Shown here: one piece after another, positions 39,081 through 48,870 of the stretch
How the letters are laid out: each line of letters opens with the position of its first letter
Position numbering within the stretch: the stretch's first letter is position 1
Assembly: GCA_035638575.1 (NCBI GenBank)
Contig: DASQZT010000234.1
Coordinates: 6,197-70,196, forward strand
Source of the DNA: DASQZT01 sp035638575
GTDB lineage: Bacteria > Acidobacteriota > Terriglobia > Bryobacterales > Bryobacteraceae
Reading direction: 5' to 3'
DNA length: 64,000 bases
Program-made: the position numbers and the translations under genes
Notes under the pieces: generated by a model
What the model was told of the DNA's origin: nothing
What the model saw: the letters and a program-made list of their open reading frames with translations, nothing else
The model's database searches: none

Positions 39081-41525
39081 ATGTTCGACGCCCTGCTTGC
39101 CGATCTGCGGTTCGCCCTGCGGACGTTGCGCAAAGACCCGGGATTCAGCGCCATCGCCATCGCCACCCTGGCCCTGGGAATCGGCGCCAATACCGCGGTC
39201 TTCAGCATCGTGGACAGCGTGATTCTGCGGCCCCTGGCGTATCGCGACGCCGCGCGCCTGTACGTGATCCACGAGGTGGTCCCCAGGTTCAGCCATATCG
39301 CGCCGCTGATTCCGGTCAACGCGATGCACTTCCTCGATTGGCGCCAGAACGTCCGGTCCTTCGAGCAGATGGCGATGATCGGGGGCTTCACCATCAACCT
39401 GACCGGCTCGGGCGAACCGGAACGGCTGCCGGCCGCCCGCGTCACGCCGGGCCTGTTCCCCATGCTGGGCGTTCAGGCCAGCCTGGGCAGGACCTTCCTG
39501 GAGGAGGAAGACCAGCCGGGGCACGACCGCGTTGTGCTGCTGAACGACGAGTTGTGGAAGCGCCGCTTCGGCGCCGATCCGGGCGTGATCGGCCGGAGGA
39601 TCATGCTGGACGGGAACCCTTACGAGATCGTGGGGGTGCTTCCTCCGGCGTTTCGCTTTCCCAAGCTGAGCCAGTTGTACGCCATGACCATCGCCGAGGA
39701 GCGGCCGCAACTGTGGAAGCCGTTCGGGCTCCGCAAGGACGATCTCTCGCCGCTGGGCGACTTCAACTACTCCGTGATTGCGCGGCTGGGGCGCGGCATC
39801 TCCGCGTCGCAGGCGCTGGCCGAACTGAACGCCGCACAGGCGCGAATGGCGAGCCAGTTCCCCGAAAAAGTCGAGCTGCGCGCGGCCCTCGTACCCTTGC
39901 AGGAGCAGATCACGGGCCGGTCGCGAAGCGGCCTGGAGCTGATGCTGGCGGCGGTGGCGGCGGTCCTGCTGATCGCCTGCGTCAACATCGCGAACCTGCT
40001 GCTGGGGCGCGCCAGCAGGCGGCGGCGAGAGATCGCCATCCGCACGGCTGTCGGCGCGAGCCGCGGACGCCTGGTGCGGCAGGTGCTGGTGGAGAGCCTG
40101 CTGCTGGCCGCGCTCGGCGGCGTCTTCGGGATGGCGCTGGCCCTCGCGGCGACGCGGCTCATCGTGGCGAACGCTCCGGTGGACCTGCCGCGGCTGGATG
40201 AGGTCCATCCGGACGCGCACCTGCTGCTGTTCACGCTGGGGATTTCGATGCTGGCCGGCCTGTTCTTCGGGCTGTTTCCGGCGTGGCGCTTTGCCCGGAC
40301 AAATCCGCAGGACGCCATGCAGTCGGCCGGGCGGGGCCGAACGGCGACGCGGTCGAGCGGGCGGCTGCGCTCGCTGCTGGTGGGCGTGGAAGTCGGGTTG
40401 AGCACCATGTGCCTGATCGCCGGCGGCCTGCTGCTGCACAGCTTCGTCAAGCTGCTGCGGGTGGATGGCGGGTTCGACGCGCAGCGCCTGGTGACCATCG
40501 AGTTGGCCCTGCCGGGCAGCCGCTATACGAATTCCGAGCAGAGGGTGGCATTCTTCACCTCGCTGCTGGAGCGCGTGGAAGCGCTGCCGGGCGTCACGGC
40601 GGCCGGCATCTCCAACGTGCTGCCGCTGGGCGGCGAGGGCGGGAACAATCTTCTGCGACTCGAGGGCACCAACCTGCCGTTGATCGAGCGCCCGCTGGCC
40701 GACGTCCGCCGGGTGAACCCGGACTACTTCCGTACCATGGGAATCCCGCTTCGCGCGGGCCGGTTCTTCACCGAGGCGGACCGCGACCGGAAACTGGCGA
40801 TGGTATCGGCCATCACGGCCGAGCGGCTGTGGCCGCACCAGAATCCCATCGGCAAGCGCTTCCGCGAAGGCGACGACAGATCGCCGCTGCTCGAAGTCGT
40901 GGGCGTGGTGGGCGATGTCCGCGGAGTCAGCCTGAGCAAGGCGCCGTCGCTGACGGTCTACGAGCCGTACTGGCAGCGGGTGTGGGACCGGACATCGCTG
41001 GTGGTGAAGACGGCAAGCGATCCGGCGGCGGCCGCTCCCGCGATCCGGCAGGCGATCCGCCAGGCCGATCCGGATCTGCCTATCCCGGCGTTGCGGACGA
41101 TGGAGACCATGGTGGCGGCATCGGTAGCGCAGCGCCGGTTCCAGATGGACCTGGTGCTGCTGTTCGCCGGGGCCGCGATGCTGCTGGCCGGTTTGGGAAT
41201 CTACGGCGTGGTGTCGTACTCCGTGACGCAGCGGACCAACGAGATGGGCATCCGGATGGCGCTGGGGGCACGACCGGGAAACATCCAGCGGCTGGTGCTG
41301 CGCCAGGGCATGGTCCCGGTGGCGATCGGTCTCGCGGCGGGCGCGGCGGCCTCGATCGCGCTGGGGCGGCTGCTGGGCAGCCTGCTGTTCGGCATCACGG
41401 CGAGCGACCCGGTTACGATTGCGGGCGTGGTCGCCCTGCTGGGCGCGGTGGCGGCGGCGGCGAGCTATATTCCGGCGCTGCGGGCCACGCACGTGGATCC
41501 ATCGACGGCGTTGCGGTGCGAGTAG
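39081..41525 (+). CDS. ADOP-type ABC transporter permease (duplicated MacB-like)
   Basis: 814 residues from ATG at 39081, with GGAG 5 bases upstream. The N-terminus LLADLRFALRTLRKDPGFSAI and LALGIGANTAVFSIVDSVIL is the hallmark of acidobacterial duplicated orphan permeases. Two FtsX/MacB-type units follow. Each has a periplasmic MacB_PCD domain and membrane helices (LLIACVNIANLLLGRASRRRREIAIRTAVGAS and GLGIYGVVSYSVTQRTNEMGIRMALGARP regions). No ATPase gene is adjacent, so it must pair with one encoded elsewhere. Export of peptides, lipids or drugs is possible; the substrate is unknown. It converges on the next Oar-like gene with a 5-base gap. Confidence 0.92.
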   Translation: MFDALLADLRFALRTLRKDPGFSAIAIATLALGIGANTAVFSIVDSVILRPLAYRDAARLYVIHEVVPRFSHIAPLIPVNAMHFLDWRQNVRSFEQMAMIGGFTINLTGSGEPERLPAARVTPGLFPMLGVQASLGRTFLEEEDQPGHDRVVLLNDELWKRRFGADPGVIGRRIMLDGNPYEIVGVLPPAFRFPKLSQLYAMTIAEERPQLWKPFGLRKDDLSPLGDFNYSVIARLGRGISASQALAELNAAQARMASQFPEKVELRAALVPLQEQITGRSRSGLELMLAAVAAVLLIACVNIANLLLGRASRRRREIAIRTAVGASRGRLVRQVLVESLLLAALGGVFGMALALAATRLIVANAPVDLPRLDEVHPDAHLLLFTLGISMLAGLFFGLFPAWRFARTNPQDAMQSAGRGRTATRSSGRLRSLLVGVEVGLSTMCLIAGGLLLHSFVKLLRVDGGFDAQRLVTIELALPGSRYTNSEQRVAFFTSLLERVEALPGVTAAGISNVLPLGGEGGNNLLRLEGTNLPLIERPLADVRRVNPDYFRTMGIPLRAGRFFTEADRDRKLAMVSAITAERLWPHQNPIGKRFREGDDRSPLLEVVGVVGDVRGVSLSKAPSLTVYEPYWQRVWDRTSLVVKTASDPAAAAPAIRQAIRQADPDLPIPALRTMETMVAASVAQRRFQMDLVLLFAGAAMLLAGLGIYGVVSYSVTQRTNEMGIRMALGARPGNIQRLVLRQGMVPVAIGLAAGAAASIALGRLLGSLLFGITASDPVTIAGVVALLGAVAAAASYIPALRATHVDPSTALRCE

Positions 41526-41530
41526 GCATT

Positions 41531-44500
41531 TTAGAAGTCAATGTGCAGCCCGAATTGCACGATGCGCGGGCTGTTCACCTGACTGCTCAGGACGCCGAAG
41601 GACTGCGGCGATTGCAGGCTCACCGAGGGATCGGCGAACTGCACTACGTTGAACATGTTGAAGAGCTGACCGCTGAAGGTGGAGCTGCAGCGCTCTGAGA
41701 ACTGGAATTTGCGCGAGATGGCCATGTCCACGTTCCAGCGGGGCAGGCCGCGCAACTGGCCGCCGCCGCCGCTGGTGGTATCGACGCCCACCAGGGCGGG
41801 ACGGAACGCGGCGAAGACGGCGGCGGGATTGGCGAACAGGTTGAGGCCGCTGCCGCCGGCCGCGGGGTTGCCGTTGATGCCCGCCTGGGTGGCCGCGTCG
41901 CCGGCCACGCCCGAGTGCACGCTATTGCCGAAGTTGTCGGACGTGGTGAGGATCGCGCCGGCGCTGTTGGTGCTGCCGCCCTGTCCGAATTCCTGGCCGG
42001 AACCGGTGGCTACCTTGAGCGGCAGGCCGCTGGAGATGTTGATGATGGGAGCGAGGTACCATCCCTTCACGACCTGGCTCAGGACGCCGCGGCCATGGCG
42101 CGCGAAGGGCAGCTCGTAGAGCGATAACAGGTTGAACACGAACTTGCGGTCGAAGATCGAAGTGCCGTAATCGTATTGCAGGTTGTAGGAATTGGAGGAC
42201 GCGGTATCGAAGTCCTGGTTCAGGCCGCGGGTGTCGAGCGAATGGGCCCAGGTGAGGTTGGCGTCCACGGTGAGGCCCTTGAAACGGCGGGTGCGGTAGG
42301 AGACGAACCCGGCGTTATAGTTGGCCCATCCGGCGCTGGCCCAGTAGAACATGGTGGAGACCTGGTTGGTGGCGGCGGTGGCGGGGCCGAACTTGAAGGA
42401 GGGCTGGATGCCGTTCCACACGTCGGTGACGTGCTGGATGGGGAAAGAGCCGCTGTACTTGGCGGCCACGCCGGCGGTGCAACTGGTGTTGGGAGGGACG
42501 CACAGAGAGCTGCCGGCCAGCGCCGCTTCGAGAAACGGCTGGGGCGTGACGGACGCGGCGGGGGTTCCGGCCTTGAGCTGGGCGGCGATGGCGTTGAAGG
42601 CCTGGGCGTAGGTCTGGCCGTTGAGCGTCATCATGAACGGCACCTGGTTGACTTCGAGCGGGTTGTAGATGTTGGAGGCGTGGCGCCCGATGTAACCGAT
42701 TTCGAGCAGCGAATTGCCCGGCAGCTCGCGCTGGAGCGTCAGGTCCCACTGGTGATTGCGGCCAGGGCGATAATGCGGGTCGATCTGGTAAGTAGTGTTG
42801 GCGAGCGGCTGGTTGGCGCCGGGAAAACCGGTGACGCCGGGGATCAAGGGCGCGGTGGCCGAGGCGGTCAGGGCGGGAATCGGGACAGTGGCGCCGTCCA
42901 CACCGGCGCGGAATACGGTGGAGGGATCGACGCCCGCAACGCCGAGGCATTGGCCGGTGCGCGAAGGGCCGAGGCACGTGAGGGTCTGCTGGAAGCCGAA
43001 TCCCTGGAGGGCATTGCCCACCTTCTGGACCCCGTTCAGCCGGTCGAACAACTGGCCGTAGCCGCCGCGGATCACCATCTTGCCGCCGGAGAATTTGGGG
43101 TTCCAGGCCATCGCCAGGCGAGGCGCCACGGTGTCGAGCACCAGATCATAAGGATACGTGCGGCCGGTGGAGGCGATGGGCGAGAAGCCCACGGTGGGAT
43201 TGTAGATGTTTCCGCTCAAGGCGGCCTGCTGGCGCTGAGCGAGGTAATCCTCGGGAACCAGCACCTGGTTGGCCGGCAGGATGAGCGAGATTGCCTGCTT
43301 CCCGGATGCGTCGATGGGCGGCACGTCGACGGACCAGTTGAGCCCGTAGTTGACGGTGAGGGTGGGGGTGATCTTCCAGGAATCGGTGGCGTACAAGCTG
43401 AAGCTGGCGTAGTGCACGTCGTTGAAGAGCGGCGTGCCGGGCGGCAGCGCGCTCAAATCCTTGGCGCGGGCGCCGACGACCAGCGCCTGATCGACCAGGC
43501 CCAGGGCCTGCGCGTAGAGGTTGTTCCAGTTGCTGTTCTGGTTCGACGGGAGACAGTTGGTGGTGAGGGTGGAGGTGCAGGTGGGCGGACGGTAGTTGGC
43601 GGGGATGTTGAGCCCGCTGGTCTGGGTAATCAGGTCCGCCGGTTCCACCAGGCCGACCTGGCCGTCATCGCGGAAGAAGTTCACGGCAGCGTGGCTGAAG
43701 GTTCCGCCGATGCGGACCAGGTGGTTGCCCTTCTGCCAGGAGACATTGTCGCGGAAGTCGAGATTGTGGCCGTTCCACAAGCGCGTGCGGGCGCCGGTGG
43801 TATTGAGGTTGATGGGGACCAGGCCGTTGGTGGAGTTCCCGCCGAGCTCCAGAGCGGCGGAGGTGCCGGGGACTTGGGGGAAGGCGCTGGCGGTGTTCCA
43901 GTACCACCAGTCGCGCAGATAACTGAAGGTCACCTCGTTGGTGAGAGTGGGGGTAATGGTGCCGGTCAGGCCGAGCACAAGGTATCGAGGCTGGCGCGGG
44001 ATATTGGCGGTGGAGGCGGGCTGGCCCTTGACGTCGCCGGGGAGGAGGCCGCCGATATCCACCTGGCGGTTCACGGCCGCGGTTTCGGTGAAGTAGCGGT
44101 AGCTGGCAAAGGCCTGCCATTTGGGACCGAAGGAGTGGTCGAGGCGGACCACGGCGAAATTCGAAGCGATGGGCAAGGGCAGCGCCGCGCTGAAGCCGGT
44201 GGTGTTGAGGCCATCGCCCTGGGTGGAGTCGTTGCCCTCCGGCTCGTACTTGCTCCACATGGTGTTCACCAACGGGTTGAGGCCGATGCCGCGCGGGTCG
44301 CACGCGGTGTTGCCCTGGGCCCCGCAGGTGGTGGAGGTGGCCAGGTTATAGGAGACGATGTTGCCGGTGGCGTCGCGGAAGCGGAGAATGCCCTGGCGCA
44401 GCGTGTCCGTGGGGACCAGGCGCGAGACCTGGGTGGCGGCCACCAGGCGGCGGCCTTCGTAATTCATGTAGAAGTAAGTCTTGGCGCTGTCGGGCAGTTT

Positions 44501-45403
44501 GGGGATATAACCGCCGAGGCTGCCGCCGAAGCGGTTGTCCTTGCTTTCCGGGCGGATCTGGCCGAGGCGGTTGCGGTCCCAGGTGTTGGAGTTGAGCTCG
44601 TCGTTCTGGAGGTACCAATAGCCGGAGCCGTGATACTGGTTGCCGCCGCGCTTGGTGACGAGCACGGTTTCGCTGCCGGATGCGCCGCTGAAGCTGGCGG
44701 TGGGATTGCTGGTGGAGACGCGGAATTCCTGAATGCTTTCGATGGGAGTGGGAATGGAGCCCTCGGGACCGCCGTCGAAGTTGACCAGGTAGTCGTTGTT
44801 GGCGGAGGTGCCGTTGGTGATGTTGCCGCCATCGAGCATGATGGAGTTCTGGTCGCTGTGGGCGCCGCCGACCTGGCCGCCGAGGGTGCTGCTCTGGCTG
44901 GAGGCCTGCTGCGGGACCGAAGTAGGCTGGAGGAGCAGAAGACTGGTGGCGTTGCGGGTCAGGGTCGGCACCATGAGGAGGGTGTCGCCGCCGACGGCGC
45001 TGCCGACGGAGGAATCCAGGGTCTGGAGCTCGGCGCCGGGAGTGGTGGTGACCTCGACCACGGACTGGGAGGCGCCGAGGCTCAGCTCCAGGTTGATGGT
45101 GTAGGACCGGCCGACTTCCACGATCACTTCCGGCACGGCAACCTCTTTAAAGCCGGGGTGCGTGCTCTTGACCGAGTAGGTTCCCGGCTGCACGCCGACG
45201 AAGGCGTAGCGGCCGGCGTTGTTGGTGACGGCGGAGCGCACGACACCGGTGGCGGTGTCGCGAAGCTCGATTTTCGCGGCGGGCACAACGGCGGCGGACG
45301 GATCGGTGACGACGCCGATGACGGTGCCGGTGCCTTCGGTTTGAGCCACGGCCTGGAGAGCGATGGCTGCAAGAACGACGATTCCAGAAATGATCTGGCG
45401 CAT
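41531..45403 (-). CDS. Oar-like TonB-dependent-receptor-type outer membrane protein
   Basis: 1290 residues from ATG at 45403 (GGGGGGA 8 bases upstream), signal peptide IISGIVVLAAIALQAVAQ. Carboxypeptidase-regulatory domain (VIGVVTDPSAAVVPAAKIEL), plug (IMLDGGNITNGTSANND, FRVSTSNPTASFSGASGSET) and a barrel ending IVQFGLHIDF. Unlike the other copies, the plug has VLVTKRGGNQYHGSGYWYLQ directly after a Gly/Ser-rich turn. Substrate unknown. An open frame continues to 45841 but has no start with a ribosome-binding site and an unrelated composition. Confidence 0.9.
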   Translation of the reverse strand: MRQIISGIVVLAAIALQAVAQTEGTGTVIGVVTDPSAAVVPAAKIELRDTATGVVRSAVTNNAGRYAFVGVQPGTYSVKSTHPGFKEVAVPEVIVEVGRSYTINLELSLGASQSVVEVTTTPGAELQTLDSSVGSAVGGDTLLMVPTLTRNATSLLLLQPTSVPQQASSQSSTLGGQVGGAHSDQNSIMLDGGNITNGTSANNDYLVNFDGGPEGSIPTPIESIQEFRVSTSNPTASFSGASGSETVLVTKRGGNQYHGSGYWYLQNDELNSNTWDRNRLGQIRPESKDNRFGGSLGGYIPKLPDSAKTYFYMNYEGRRLVAATQVSRLVPTDTLRQGILRFRDATGNIVSYNLATSTTCGAQGNTACDPRGIGLNPLVNTMWSKYEPEGNDSTQGDGLNTTGFSAALPLPIASNFAVVRLDHSFGPKWQAFASYRYFTETAAVNRQVDIGGLLPGDVKGQPASTANIPRQPRYLVLGLTGTITPTLTNEVTFSYLRDWWYWNTASAFPQVPGTSAALELGGNSTNGLVPINLNTTGARTRLWNGHNLDFRDNVSWQKGNHLVRIGGTFSHAAVNFFRDDGQVGLVEPADLITQTSGLNIPANYRPPTCTSTLTTNCLPSNQNSNWNNLYAQALGLVDQALVVGARAKDLSALPPGTPLFNDVHYASFSLYATDSWKITPTLTVNYGLNWSVDVPPIDASGKQAISLILPANQVLVPEDYLAQRQQAALSGNIYNPTVGFSPIASTGRTYPYDLVLDTVAPRLAMAWNPKFSGGKMVIRGGYGQLFDRLNGVQKVGNALQGFGFQQTLTCLGPSRTGQCLGVAGVDPSTVFRAGVDGATVPIPALTASATAPLIPGVTGFPGANQPLANTTYQIDPHYRPGRNHQWDLTLQRELPGNSLLEIGYIGRHASNIYNPLEVNQVPFMMTLNGQTYAQAFNAIAAQLKAGTPAASVTPQPFLEAALAGSSLCVPPNTSCTAGVAAKYSGSFPIQHVTDVWNGIQPSFKFGPATAATNQVSTMFYWASAGWANYNAGFVSYRTRRFKGLTVDANLTWAHSLDTRGLNQDFDTASSNSYNLQYDYGTSIFDRKFVFNLLSLYELPFARHGRGVLSQVVKGWYLAPIINISSGLPLKVATGSGQEFGQGGSTNSAGAILTTSDNFGNSVHSGVAGDAATQAGINGNPAAGGSGLNLFANPAAVFAAFRPALVGVDTTSGGGGQLRGLPRWNVDMAISRKFQFSERCSSTFSGQLFNMFNVVQFADPSVSLQSPQSFGVLSSQVNSPRIVQFGLHIDF

Positions 45404-45859
45404 GGTGTGAGTCCCCCCTCTCAGAGACGGTATGCAAGAAAAGATACCACAGAGGGGGACGGGCCGGCGGCGCGCGGAAGCATCGGAGAAAGGGCCGAAG
45501 ACCGCTTGCTGACGCGCGCTGCTCGGAAACGGGGGGCGGGAGGCGCATCGGGTGACGAATCGGGCCGAGAGTGAGTACCAAAAAACACGCAAGTGTAAGC
45601 CACTCTGTTTCCGTGGTTTGCGGGGACGAGGCGAAAATGGGAGACGCATCCGGGCGGTCATTTTCGCAGATGCGTCACCCGATCCCGAACCGCAAATGCA
45701 TTTGCGGCGGGTTTGGCGATTTCGGAAACTGGTTCGAGTTCTCAAAAGGACTCTCTCGATCCCATGGTGGCATATGCTTTTGTGGCTGCCCGGTGAATTC
45801 AGTGAATTGAGTCTGAAATTAAAGGAGAAATAAGTTTTCAAAGTTTGTGACTGGCTTTT
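45404..45859. other. Intergenic region with no recognised gene
   Basis: About 450 bases between the Oar-like start and the GxxExxY relic, with an A+T-richer second half. Short open frames exist on the plus strand but none has a ribosome-binding site or a recognisable product. The regulatory region of the Oar-like gene must lie near 45404-45480; I could not pick out a convincing promoter. Confidence 0.5.
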
Positions 45860-46070
45860 GGGGGCGAGTACAACGCCGGATTCCTCGAGAAAGTTTACGA
45901 AACCTGTTTTCCGCCGCGTTGCGCCGTCTCTCCCATATCCATTGTCATTAGCCGTTGTACAACCAACCTTTTTCGGTATTGTTGTGCTGCCAGAGGTAGG
46001 AAAGAATCGTCACAGTCTAACGGAGTGTCGTTCAGCCTTTGCGATGCTCCGCGCAGTTGCGCAGTGTCAC
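45860..46070 (+). pseudogene. Relic of a GxxExxY-family protein gene
   Basis: Frame 45866 reads EYNAGFLEKVYE, the family's signature region. If one base is restored just after it, the reading continues NLFSAALRR as in intact members. Further on, around 46000-46060, another frame reads LPEVGKNRHSLTECRSAFAMLRA, which parallels the family's ELK....LTE.HRAQ..NYLRA segment. No intact open frame, no start and at least two frame breaks. The family is of uncertain function (PD-(D/E)XK-like fold proposed). The call rests on short matches read by eye. Confidence 0.5.
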
Positions 46071-46088
46071 AGTCGTTCCTCTCGAGAC

Positions 46089-46114
46089 GTGGGCGGTCTT
46101 CGCAAACCGCCCAC
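46089..46114 (-). terminator. Hairpin downstream of the NHL-repeat gene
   Basis: A 9-base perfect stem gtgggcggt / accgcccac with an 8-base loop, 24 bases after the stop of the minus-strand gene that ends at 46138. There is no T-tract, so it may slow or end transcription only weakly. Confidence 0.45.
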
Positions 46115-46137
46115 ATCCCACCATGCCCCTGTCCCGC

Positions 46138-48759
46138 TCATCGCAACTGGAGCGAAAGCGGATTCTTGACGGCACCGGTACCGAACTGCCCCGAGCCGTC
46201 CGCGCCCTGGACGAAGATCTGCCGCGAAGTGGATGCGCCGCCCACCATCAAGGTGAGGGTGTGCTGCCCCGGCGCGGTCCCGTCCGGCACACGAAACGTG
46301 ATCCGGAAGATGCCGATGTATCCGGGGACGGCGCCGGCGTAGAGCAGGTCCGCGGGGCTTCCGTCGATGCTTATGGAGACGGGCAACGCCGGGACGGGCA
46401 GGGAGTCGGATGGAGGCTTGCCAGTGACCCCGGGCGGAACGGTCTGCCCTCCGCCGGTGGCATAGATGGTGAATTCCGATCCGGCACTGGCGGCGCCGCT
46501 GAAGTTTGGAAAGATCCCGGGAGAGGCTGCGACCGCACCTAATGCCACACTCTGGCTCGCTCCGTGGTAACTAACCACCATCGTTTGCGATGTGGAACCG
46601 GCCGACTCGTATGGGACCACAGCGACAATCTGGCCGGAGTTGACCGCAATCAGAGGCGCCGGCACGCCGTCAAATGTGACTTGCGTCTCCCCCAGCACGG
46701 TGGCTACGAAGCCGTTCTCATCGGTCTGTTCCGCTAAATTGCGCATGGGGCCCAGGCAGTAACCCTGAATCACGACCGCTTCGCCCGGCGCCACAGCCTC
46801 ATTGGTATAGGGGAGACAGAAAAATGAGCAAGCAGGAGTGATGTAGCGCGGCATTTCGGTGGCGCCGTTCAGGACGGAAACCGGGGGCAGAGTGAGAGCC
46901 GCGGGGCTCCGATCCAAGGGGCGCGCCGGAATGCGCCAGATTTGGTTCCCACCGGAGTCCGCCACGTACAGGTCACCGTTGGGCGCAACCGCGATCCCCC
47001 CGAATCCAGCTTGGAACGTGGCGTTGCCGGGGCCAAACGGGACGAGCGTGGTCAAGAGGCAATCCCTGGTCAGCGCCATCAGCGGACCCGTGGCAGATCC
47101 TGCCTCATTCGTGGAATAGTAAATTGTCTCCTGTCCATCGGCGGCAAGCGCGCCGGGGCTGGCGAATACGCCTCCAAACTCATCTCCGTTCGGGGCGCGC
47201 TTCACAATCCCCCGCCCCGTTCCCCTGTAATACAGATTCCCCTGAGGATCCACCGCCAAACCCGGGCCAAAAGTAGTGTCCAAGGAGTGGAACGTGCCGC
47301 CTGCGATCAGGCCAACCAGGGCGAGATTGGCAACATAGATCCCGCCGGATGGGGTCACGGCGATACTCTGCGCCTCGACACCATCTCCCACCTTGACCAG
47401 GCTGCCATCGGGCTGGAGCATCATCACCCGGTTGTTTCCGGTGTCCGCTATGTAAACGTTGTCCGACGCGTCCACGGCGACGCCACCGGGCTGAAGCAGG
47501 TTGGCATCGCTTTGCGGGAAGCACGCCGGATCCTGCCCGGCGGTTGCGATGCCACCGGCCACGGTCCGGATCAATCCATCCGGCGTCACCTTTCGTATGC
47601 GATTGTTTTGCACGTCCGCGATGTACAGACTGCCGGTGGAATCGAATGCCAGTCCAGCGGGCGCGGCCAGAAAAGCGCTGGTTGCGGCGCCGCCATCCCC
47701 TCCGAACGCTCCGAACGGGCCACCCGCCACCGTGCGGATGGTCCCGTCGCTGTCCACGCGACGCACGCGTCCATTGGCTTCGTCGGCAATGTAGACGCGG
47801 CCAGAGAGATCGGCGGCCAGATTCCACACGAATGCAAGCGTGGCGTTTACGGCCTTGTGAATTCCGGGAGCGTCCGGAGTGCAGCCGTCGCTGAAAGGCC
47901 GTGCCGCCCCCGAGCCAGCGATCAGGGTGAACGCGCCACTCGGCGCAACGCGATACACCTGCGTTTCCGAGCCGATATAAACGTTGTCCGACGAGTCCAA
48001 AGCGATCGAAAAACCGCTGAGCTGGCCTGGCGCCTGAATATCGGCCACATGATGCAACATCCCGTCAGAGGTGATATGCAGGATCCAGCTTCCATCGATC
48101 AAATAAAGATCGCCGGAAGAACCGGCTGCCATTTTCGCATCGGCGGACAGGTCGAATTTCAGGGCCGGCACCGTGGCCGTATCCTGGGGACCGCCGGGTT
48201 GCTGTCCGGTGCCGGCAAACGCGGCGAGCATGCCGTCCGGGGTTACCTTCCAGATCCGGCTTCCCCACACTTCGCTGATATACAGGTTGCCCGCGCGGTC
48301 TAGGGCGATGGCTTTGATGCCAAGCTGCGCCGAAGCCGCGGAGATGGAGCTTTGCCCATCAGGTACGGAGGTTCCGCCACCGGCCACCACGGTGATGCGG
48401 CCGGCGGCAGACACTTTCCACACGGGCGTACCGAAACCGGCGAGATAGAGATTGTTCGCGCCATCGGCGGCAAGGGCAGTCACATCGGCGCCACTGTTGT
48501 CCCATGGGCCCGGAAGACGGCTAATGTCTCCGGAAGGGCTGACGAGCCAGATCTGATCCGGTGCGTCGTAACCCCAGGCGCTGACGCACAACGTACCGTC
48601 CGGCCTTACGGCGACGGCTAGCGGCCAAAACAAAAGGTCCGTGGCCCGGCCGGTGACCGGCGGGGAGGCTCCCGCCACCAAGGCCGCATCGGGAGGGGGG
48701 GGCGTTTGCGCGGCTGCCACCAGGGCCCAACACACCGCGGCGGCGCGGAGAGACCGCAT
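46138..48759 (-). CDS. NHL-repeat protein with Solibacter-type C-terminal domain (TIGR03437-like)
   Basis: 873 residues, signal peptide (RAAAVCWALVAAAQ). Twelve or so NHL-type propeller blades fill residues 30-620 (DGANNLYLAGFGTPVWKVS, DRAGNLYISEVWGSRIWKV, DASDNVYIADTGNNRVMML, NGDLYVADSGGNQIWRI). The last about 230 residues match the pattern of the Solibacter C-terminal family: VLNGATEMPRYITPACS, VAPGEAVVIQGYCLGP, VTFDGVPAPLIAVNSGQI, AVVPYESAGSTSQTMVVSY. It is probably an exported or surface protein that binds a ligand on the propeller. No enzymatic residues were identified. Confidence 0.88.
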   Translation of the reverse strand: MRSLRAAAVCWALVAAAQTPPPPDAALVAGASPPVTGRATDLLFWPLAVAVRPDGTLCVSAWGYDAPDQIWLVSPSGDISRLPGPWDNSGADVTALAADGANNLYLAGFGTPVWKVSAAGRITVVAGGGTSVPDGQSSISAASAQLGIKAIALDRAGNLYISEVWGSRIWKVTPDGMLAAFAGTGQQPGGPQDTATVPALKFDLSADAKMAAGSSGDLYLIDGSWILHITSDGMLHHVADIQAPGQLSGFSIALDSSDNVYIGSETQVYRVAPSGAFTLIAGSGAARPFSDGCTPDAPGIHKAVNATLAFVWNLAADLSGRVYIADEANGRVRRVDSDGTIRTVAGGPFGAFGGDGGAATSAFLAAPAGLAFDSTGSLYIADVQNNRIRKVTPDGLIRTVAGGIATAGQDPACFPQSDANLLQPGGVAVDASDNVYIADTGNNRVMMLQPDGSLVKVGDGVEAQSIAVTPSGGIYVANLALVGLIAGGTFHSLDTTFGPGLAVDPQGNLYYRGTGRGIVKRAPNGDEFGGVFASPGALAADGQETIYYSTNEAGSATGPLMALTRDCLLTTLVPFGPGNATFQAGFGGIAVAPNGDLYVADSGGNQIWRIPARPLDRSPAALTLPPVSVLNGATEMPRYITPACSFFCLPYTNEAVAPGEAVVIQGYCLGPMRNLAEQTDENGFVATVLGETQVTFDGVPAPLIAVNSGQIVAVVPYESAGSTSQTMVVSYHGASQSVALGAVAASPGIFPNFSGAASAGSEFTIYATGGGQTVPPGVTGKPPSDSLPVPALPVSISIDGSPADLLYAGAVPGYIGIFRITFRVPDGTAPGQHTLTLMVGGASTSRQIFVQGADGSGQFGTGAVKNPLSLQLR

Positions 48760-48870
48760 GAAGATCTTCCCTCTGCAAGCAAAGACCCCGCGATCCCGAT
48801 TCCAACTACAGGGTGCCGGAATTCTGTCACGCTCGCGCCGGCGGGTGAAGCCCGTTCAGGTCCGTGAGTC

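Noticed and set aside
38837..39463. Upstream extension of the Oar-like gene at 35273
   Set aside because: It would run antisense into the permease gene; the ATG at 38836 has a purine-rich ribosome-binding site and gives a signal peptide.
45404..45841. Upstream extension of the Oar-like gene at 41531
   Set aside because: No ribosome-binding site, unrelated composition, and it would bury the signal peptide.
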